Assembly (NCBI GenBank): GCA_031273325.1
Contig: JAISSB010000083.1
Location: forward strand, 1-40,639
Reading direction: 5' to 3'
Source: Treponema sp.
GTDB taxonomy: Bacteria > Spirochaetota > Spirochaetia > Treponematales > Breznakiellaceae
DNA: 40,639 bases
Below the pieces are notes generated by a model. That model saw only the letters and a list, made by a program, of their open reading frames with translations. It ran no database searches and was not told where the DNA came from. The translations under genes and the position numbers were made by a program. Position 1 is the first letter of the stretch. Each line of letters begins with the position of its first letter. Shown here one piece after another: positions 37,077 to 40,639 of this stretch.

Positions 37077-37191
37077 AGTTACTCCTTATATATATTGTAC
37101 GAATGTCAGTTCACAGACTTTCCCCGGTGGGCGGAGACTGCGCTGAATGGTACGCGATAAATTGTGTTAACGGTAATTTTAAAATTTTCTC

Positions 37192-37220
37192 TTGACTCTT
37201 TTTCTTGATTCATATATCCT
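37192..37220 (+). promoter_or_regulatory. Candidate promoter of the ABC import operon
   Basis: TTGACT (37192-37197), 17 bp, TATCCT (37215-37220), in an AT-rich divergent gap between the dead symporter and the permease gene. Confidence 0.45.
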
Positions 37221-37277
37221 AGTTAAAAAATAGTAATTATATTAAAATGAAGGATGAAAGAATCTGGAGGAACCTGT

Positions 37278-38318
37278 ATGGCTGACTTGTTAATAAAAAC
37301 GGAAAATACTGGAGGAATAGGGAATCCTTCGGATATTCATAGTTCCCGATTTTTTTGGATCAGAGAAGTTGGCTTTAATGGACGAGTTTTGCTACCTGTC
37401 TTTGCACTAGGGCTAAATTTTTTTATCCACTGGGTGCTACCCATCCACCCGACATACCGTCCAAAGCCTTTACCCTTTTTTAAGTACTTTCTTGAGGTGC
37501 TGATCATCTATCACATAATTTCAGCTATTGTTAGCCTGTTCATTACCAAATACCGGATAAAACAAGCCGATAAAGCTCTGTTTCTTTGCGTAACATACCT
37601 GTTTTTGGGTGTTTACAACAGTATCACCATCAAATTCAACCTTATCCCCAGCCTGTACTTTCCTGCACCGGAACGGATAATTGGAGTCTTCGTCACGGAT
37701 TGGTTTTTCCTCCTCCGTTGCTTGGTTTACTCTATGCGTTTGCTTTTAGGCGGTTTTTTCATTGGTGCCTTCCTGGGGGTGATCACCGGGACCCTTATCG
37801 GTTGGAGCAAACGTTGGAACTATTGGGTTATGCCTTTTATCCGTGTTGTTGGACCTATTCCCTCTACGGCGTGGATTCCCATTGCACTGGTTATTTTTTT
37901 ACGTCCCACCGATGCGAGTCTCTTTCTCATTGCTCTCGGGGTTTGGTTTCCTACCACGGTACTTACCAGTTCTGGAATAATGAATGTAAATAAGAATTAC
38001 TTTGAGGTTTCCAGCACACTAGGATCGGGGGCACTGCGGGATGTACTTTTTATCGCCCTCCCCGCGGCAGCGCCGAATATCTTTACCGGACTTTTCAACG
38101 GAACGTCGGCTTGTTTCCTTACGCTTATGGCTGCAGAAATGATAGGATGCAAATTCGGCATAGGCTGGTATATCAACTGGCAGCGGGAAACCTTGGCTTA
38201 TTCTAACGTGTACGCAGCCCTCGTCGTTATCGCACTAACCTTCTCATTCCTGATCGGCCTCCAGTTCAAGATACGGAACCGGGTTTTGAGCTGGCAGAAA
38301 GGTACCATTCGGTGGTGA
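37278..38318 (+). CDS. ABC transporter permease, nitrate/sulfonate/taurine type
   Basis: 346 residues from ATG 37278, preceded 7 nt upstream by GGAGG; an ATG at 37254 would place that SD inside the gene. About seven membrane helices. The SsuC/TauC-type coupling loop is EVSSTLGSGALRDVLFIALPAAAPNIFTGL. The N-terminal part (about 1-110) is longer than in SsuC (about 260 residues) and adds two or three helices. It is followed at once by the cognate ATPase and then a substrate-binding protein. The imported compound cannot be read from the sequence. Confidence 0.88.
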   Translation: MADLLIKTENTGGIGNPSDIHSSRFFWIREVGFNGRVLLPVFALGLNFFIHWVLPIHPTYRPKPLPFFKYFLEVLIIYHIISAIVSLFITKYRIKQADKALFLCVTYLFLGVYNSITIKFNLIPSLYFPAPERIIGVFVTDWFFLLRCLVYSMRLLLGGFFIGAFLGVITGTLIGWSKRWNYWVMPFIRVVGPIPSTAWIPIALVIFLRPTDASLFLIALGVWFPTTVLTSSGIMNVNKNYFEVSSTLGSGALRDVLFIALPAAAPNIFTGLFNGTSACFLTLMAAEMIGCKFGIGWYINWQRETLAYSNVYAALVVIALTFSFLIGLQFKIRNRVLSWQKGTIRW

Positions 38319-38325
38319 TGTGATT

Positions 38326-39114
38326 ATGACAAATCCTGACACTGGTTTAATCGAAATCAATGGAGTTTACAAGAGTTTTTCGCAGAATGACAGTGTTATA
38401 CAAGTGCTTGATGATGTAAATCTTCGCTTCCTACCCGGTGAGTTCATCTCGTTAATCGGCCCATCTGGTTGTGGGAAGTCCACACTGTTACGGATAATTG
38501 CAGGACTTACACAGGCTGACCGGGGAACGCTCACCCTAGACGGTGTAGAAATACACAAACCGGGGTTTGAACGAGGATTAGTATTTCAGGATCCAACCCT
38601 TTTTCCATGGATGAATATTTACGAGAATATCGCCTATGGGCTGCGTTCCCGCAAGGTCTACCGTGAGGAGAAACACCGTATCCCCGAATTTTTCCGGCTT
38701 GTCGGCCTCGAAGGCTTTGAAAAATCTTACCCGCACCAGCTTTCCGGCGGTATGGCACAGCGGGCAAGTCTTGCTCGCGCTCTGGTGAATCAGCCAAAAG
38801 TACTGTTATTGGACGAGCCTTTGGGGGCACTGGATGCATTTACTCGTATGAATATGCAGGACGAGATACTAAAGATATGGAAGGAACAAGGGATGACTAC
38901 CGTTATGGTAACCCATGATGTAGACGAGGCGGTATATATGGCGAGCCGCATCGTTGTGATGTCGGCACGGCCGGCAAAGATAGAAAAATTCATTGACGTT
39001 GAAATCGGGAGACCTCGCCGACGGGACGATCCAGAATTTCTGGAGCTGCGCGCAAAGATATTAAGGATTCTGCATTTTGCCGGTTCGCGAGTGGAATTGG
39101 AGTATCAGCTATGA
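38326..39114 (+). CDS. ABC transporter ATP-binding protein, SsuB/TauB type
   Basis: 262 residues from ATG 38326; GTG 38320 is an alternative two codons longer. Walker A is GPSGCGKS, the Q-loop is VFQDPTLFPW, the signature LSGGMAQRASLARAL, Walker B LLLDEPLGALD, and the switch His is in VTHDVDEAV. These fit the nitrate/sulfonate/taurine subfamily exactly. It sits a few bases after the permease stop and energises import. Confidence 0.93.
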   Translation: MTNPDTGLIEINGVYKSFSQNDSVIQVLDDVNLRFLPGEFISLIGPSGCGKSTLLRIIAGLTQADRGTLTLDGVEIHKPGFERGLVFQDPTLFPWMNIYENIAYGLRSRKVYREEKHRIPEFFRLVGLEGFEKSYPHQLSGGMAQRASLARALVNQPKVLLLDEPLGALDAFTRMNMQDEILKIWKEQGMTTVMVTHDVDEAVYMASRIVVMSARPAKIEKFIDVEIGRPRRRDDPEFLELRAKILRILHFAGSRVELEYQL

Positions 39115-39159
39115 GCATAGTGGTGATCTATACGGACTTTGATGTCCTTAAGTTATAGA

Positions 39160-39176
39160 AGAGTTCAAAGAACTCT
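39160..39176 (+). promoter_or_regulatory. Intercistronic hairpin between ATPase and binding-protein genes
   Basis: AGAGTTC-aaa-GAACTCT, a perfect 7-bp stem in the 94-bp gap. No T-run follows, so it is not an obvious terminator. It could stabilise a processed mRNA for higher yield of the binding protein. Confidence 0.45.
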
Positions 39177-39208
39177 ATCAATATCTTCATAAAGATAAGG
39201 AGAAAAAC

Positions 39209-40234
39209 ATGAAGAGAGTCGTTTTAGTATTTCTGTTGACGTGCTTTACACTGTTCAGTGTATTTGCAAGGGGAACTCGGGAACCAACAGTTTTTGAGGG
39301 AGATTATGTTCTCAAGATTGGATATCCGGTTGAGGGAGGTCTCTGTGAAGCGCCATTCTATATCGCTATCGCAAAAGGTTTCTATGAAGAAGAAGGGCTC
39401 AAATACGAATGGATAAGCCTCGAGCCCGGCACGGCGATGAATCTGCTGACCACCGGTCAGATAGATGTTACCAATAACTTACTAGCTACCCTGATCCAGC
39501 CTATAGCTAACGGTCTTGATGTTAAGATTCCACTGGCTCTCCATACAGGCTGCGTTAAGGTACTTGTCCGTCCGGATTCGCCGATAAGAACCGCTGCCGA
39601 CCTTGCTCCCGTAAACGGTGTCAAGAAAAAGATAGGGGTTCCCAGTCTTAATTCTAGTACCAAGGTTATTCCCTCACGGGTACTTGCCGGACTTGGTTTG
39701 AAAGTTGACGGTGACAATGCTGATGTGGAGTGGATTATCTACCCGTCTGCGGAACTTCCGCTTGCCCTTGAACGCGGCTTAGTGGACGCAATCGGCTCAG
39801 GAGATCCCACAGCGTCGATCATAGAAAATGAGGGAAAAGCGCGGGTGATTATCAACAATGCGACCGACGAAGGGTTGCGGGACGAATTTTGCTGTGTAAC
39901 ACCGTTCCGATCACAAACTATAGCGAATTATCCCGAGGTAGCAGCAAAGTTTCTGCGGGCAATTCAAAAAGCAGCCAAGTGGGTACAAGAAAACCCGGAC
40001 GAGACCACGCGTATCCTCGCGGAAAACCGTTACATAGCCGGCGATCCTCTCGTGAACGCTCAGGTTCTTAAATCCTACAGTTACCGTGCTTCCGTAAGTC
40101 AAGCACTTGTTGCCATAGAACGTAATGCACGGGAATTGCAGCAGATCGGTATTGTAAACGCCGATGTAGACGTCCCGGCTCTGGTAAAAAACACATATTT
40201 CGCGGTACCTGGAGTACCGGATTCGCTCTTCTAA
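39209..40234 (+). CDS. ABC transporter substrate-binding protein, NMT1/TauA type
   Basis: 341 residues. Signal peptide MKRVVLVFLLTCFTLFSVFA is followed by a periplasmic-binding fold of the nitrate/taurine/thiamine-precursor class: LKIGYPVEGGLCEAPFYIAIAKGFYEEEGL, LLTTGQIDV, KIGVPSLNSS and ALERGLVDAIGSGDP. AAGGAG about 7 nt ahead of ATG 39209 is a strong start. It completes the ABC set. Ligand unknown; the class covers sulfonates, nitrate, bicarbonate and pyrimidine precursors. A neighbouring cystine-type symporter has decayed, which fits but does not prove a sulfur role. Confidence 0.9.
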   Translation: MKRVVLVFLLTCFTLFSVFARGTREPTVFEGDYVLKIGYPVEGGLCEAPFYIAIAKGFYEEEGLKYEWISLEPGTAMNLLTTGQIDVTNNLLATLIQPIANGLDVKIPLALHTGCVKVLVRPDSPIRTAADLAPVNGVKKKIGVPSLNSSTKVIPSRVLAGLGLKVDGDNADVEWIIYPSAELPLALERGLVDAIGSGDPTASIIENEGKARVIINNATDEGLRDEFCCVTPFRSQTIANYPEVAAKFLRAIQKAAKWVQENPDETTRILAENRYIAGDPLVNAQVLKSYSYRASVSQALVAIERNARELQQIGIVNADVDVPALVKNTYFAVPGVPDSLF

Positions 40235-40263
40235 ACAGCTTTAAATAAAGAATTAAAAAATTA

Positions 40264-40297
40264 AACATACCTACTTCGTGAAAGAAGTAGGTATGTT
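40264..40297. terminator. Strong 14-bp hairpin ending the ABC operon
   Basis: AACATACCTACTTC (40264-40277), loop GTGAAA, GAAGTAGGTATGTT (40284-40297): a perfect 14-bp stem 29 bp after the stop. No T-run follows on the plus strand, but the A-rich bases before it give a T-run on the minus strand. It may terminate in either direction. Confidence 0.7.
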
Positions 40298-40303
40298 CTA
40301 AAT

Positions 40304-40395
40304 GGGGACAGACCTCTGAGTCATGACGGACAGATTCCCGACTAACGGGGACAGACCTCTGAACCGGCAGATATTTTTTAAATAGGGACAGATTA
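40304..40395 (+). repeat. GGGGACAGACC motifs upstream of RAYT 3
   Basis: Four plus-oriented copies or near-copies (GGGGACAGACCTC, GGACAGATTCC, GGGGACAGACCTC, GGGACAGATTA) leading into the conserved RAYT leader. Confidence 0.82.
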
Positions 40396-40432
40396 TTGAA
40401 TCAGAATAAGCTATACACCCTGTTAACGTGAT
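40396..40432 (+). promoter_or_regulatory. Conserved 37-nt RAYT leader (copy 3)
   Basis: TTGAATCAGAATAAGC ... CCTGTTAACGTGAT before ATG 40433, the same length as in copies 1 and 2. Confidence 0.6.
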
Positions 40433-40639
40433 ATGGCTCGCAAAATTAGAGGGAATACCGCTTACGGTCACACCTGTCATGTTACATCAGAGATAAATAG
40501 ATGGTTAATGGAACTCGAAGATCCCCTTATTAAAGATCTTATTATACAGATTATCGCTGAAGCACATCAAAAGTATGACTTTAAGCTATGGAACTTCTGT
40601 ATTATGGACAATCATATTCATTTTCTTATAACACCGGGA
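40433..40639 (+). CDS. REP-associated tyrosine transposase (RAYT 3), 3' part outside the window
   Basis: The first 69 residues are in an open frame up to the window edge. It begins MARKIRGNTAYGHTCHVTSE and includes WNFCIMDNHIHFLITPG with the HUH motif intact. The catalytic Tyr region lies beyond the edge. It is in the same orientation as RAYT 1 and RAYT 2 and thus frames the ABC cluster between two direct RAYT copies. Confidence 0.9.
   Translation, partial: MARKIRGNTAYGHTCHVTSEINRWLMELEDPLIKDLIIQIIAEAHQKYDFKLWNFCIMDNHIHFLITPG

Overview
The window looks like a spirochaete chromosome segment, most likely Treponema. The protein set fits: a large M16C protease, SurA-like PPIases, NusB followed by a TPR protein, Ecf modules, an eda-kdgK pair, paired bacteriohemerythrins, a stand-alone RND pump and LolCD. 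Genus is inferred from protein flavour only. Base composition is moderate (mid-40s % G+C by eye).

Layout. 1-2217: a 21-bp hairpin-repeat array, a heptanucleotide tract, and an outer-membrane beta-barrel gene whose start codon is out of frame. 2218-3676: GGGGACAGACC repeats, an intact RAYT transposase and a small HEYGH membrane protein. 3709-7119: isocitrate dehydrogenase, then convergent yejB and two overlapping bacteriohemerythrin genes. 7210-12426: RND pump, LolC/E permease and LolD ATPase in tandem. 12436-13880: repeat arrays around a dead RAYT. 13883-22894 (minus): one long probable operon of two SurA-like PPIases, nusB, a TPR protein, a membrane protein, ecfA, ecfT, a KDPG aldolase-VOC fusion, a KDG kinase, tRNA-Arg(TCG) and a terminator. 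22987-28155: M16C protease, a 23-bp hairpin array, and a lipoprotein whose frame depends on a 13-C tract. 28190-34231: repeat arrays, gltB and an acyl-ACP thioesterase. 34307-40639: a second RAYT, a 729-bp array, a decayed cystine/dicarboxylate-type symporter, a nitrate/sulfonate-type ABC importer, and a third RAYT cut by the window edge.

Two themes stand out. First, two surface-protein genes carry unstable tracts between start codon and signal peptide: (AGGAAAC)6 at 390-431, apparently OFF in this copy, and C13 at 26416-26428, ON. Second, intergenic DNA, mostly at the 3' ends of genes, is filled with tandem arrays of 21-23-bp units. Each unit is a small inverted repeat plus a spacer. Primary sequence differs between arrays, but period and architecture are shared, arm changes are partly compensatory, and in two arrays the hairpin loop flips to its reverse complement. 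The arrays usually abut GGGGACAGACC motifs, which also flank every RAYT gene. This RAYT / boundary-motif / hairpin-array set is the best candidate here for an undescribed repeat system.

Limits: family calls rest on motif recognition without database searches. Promoters and operators are by-eye matches.
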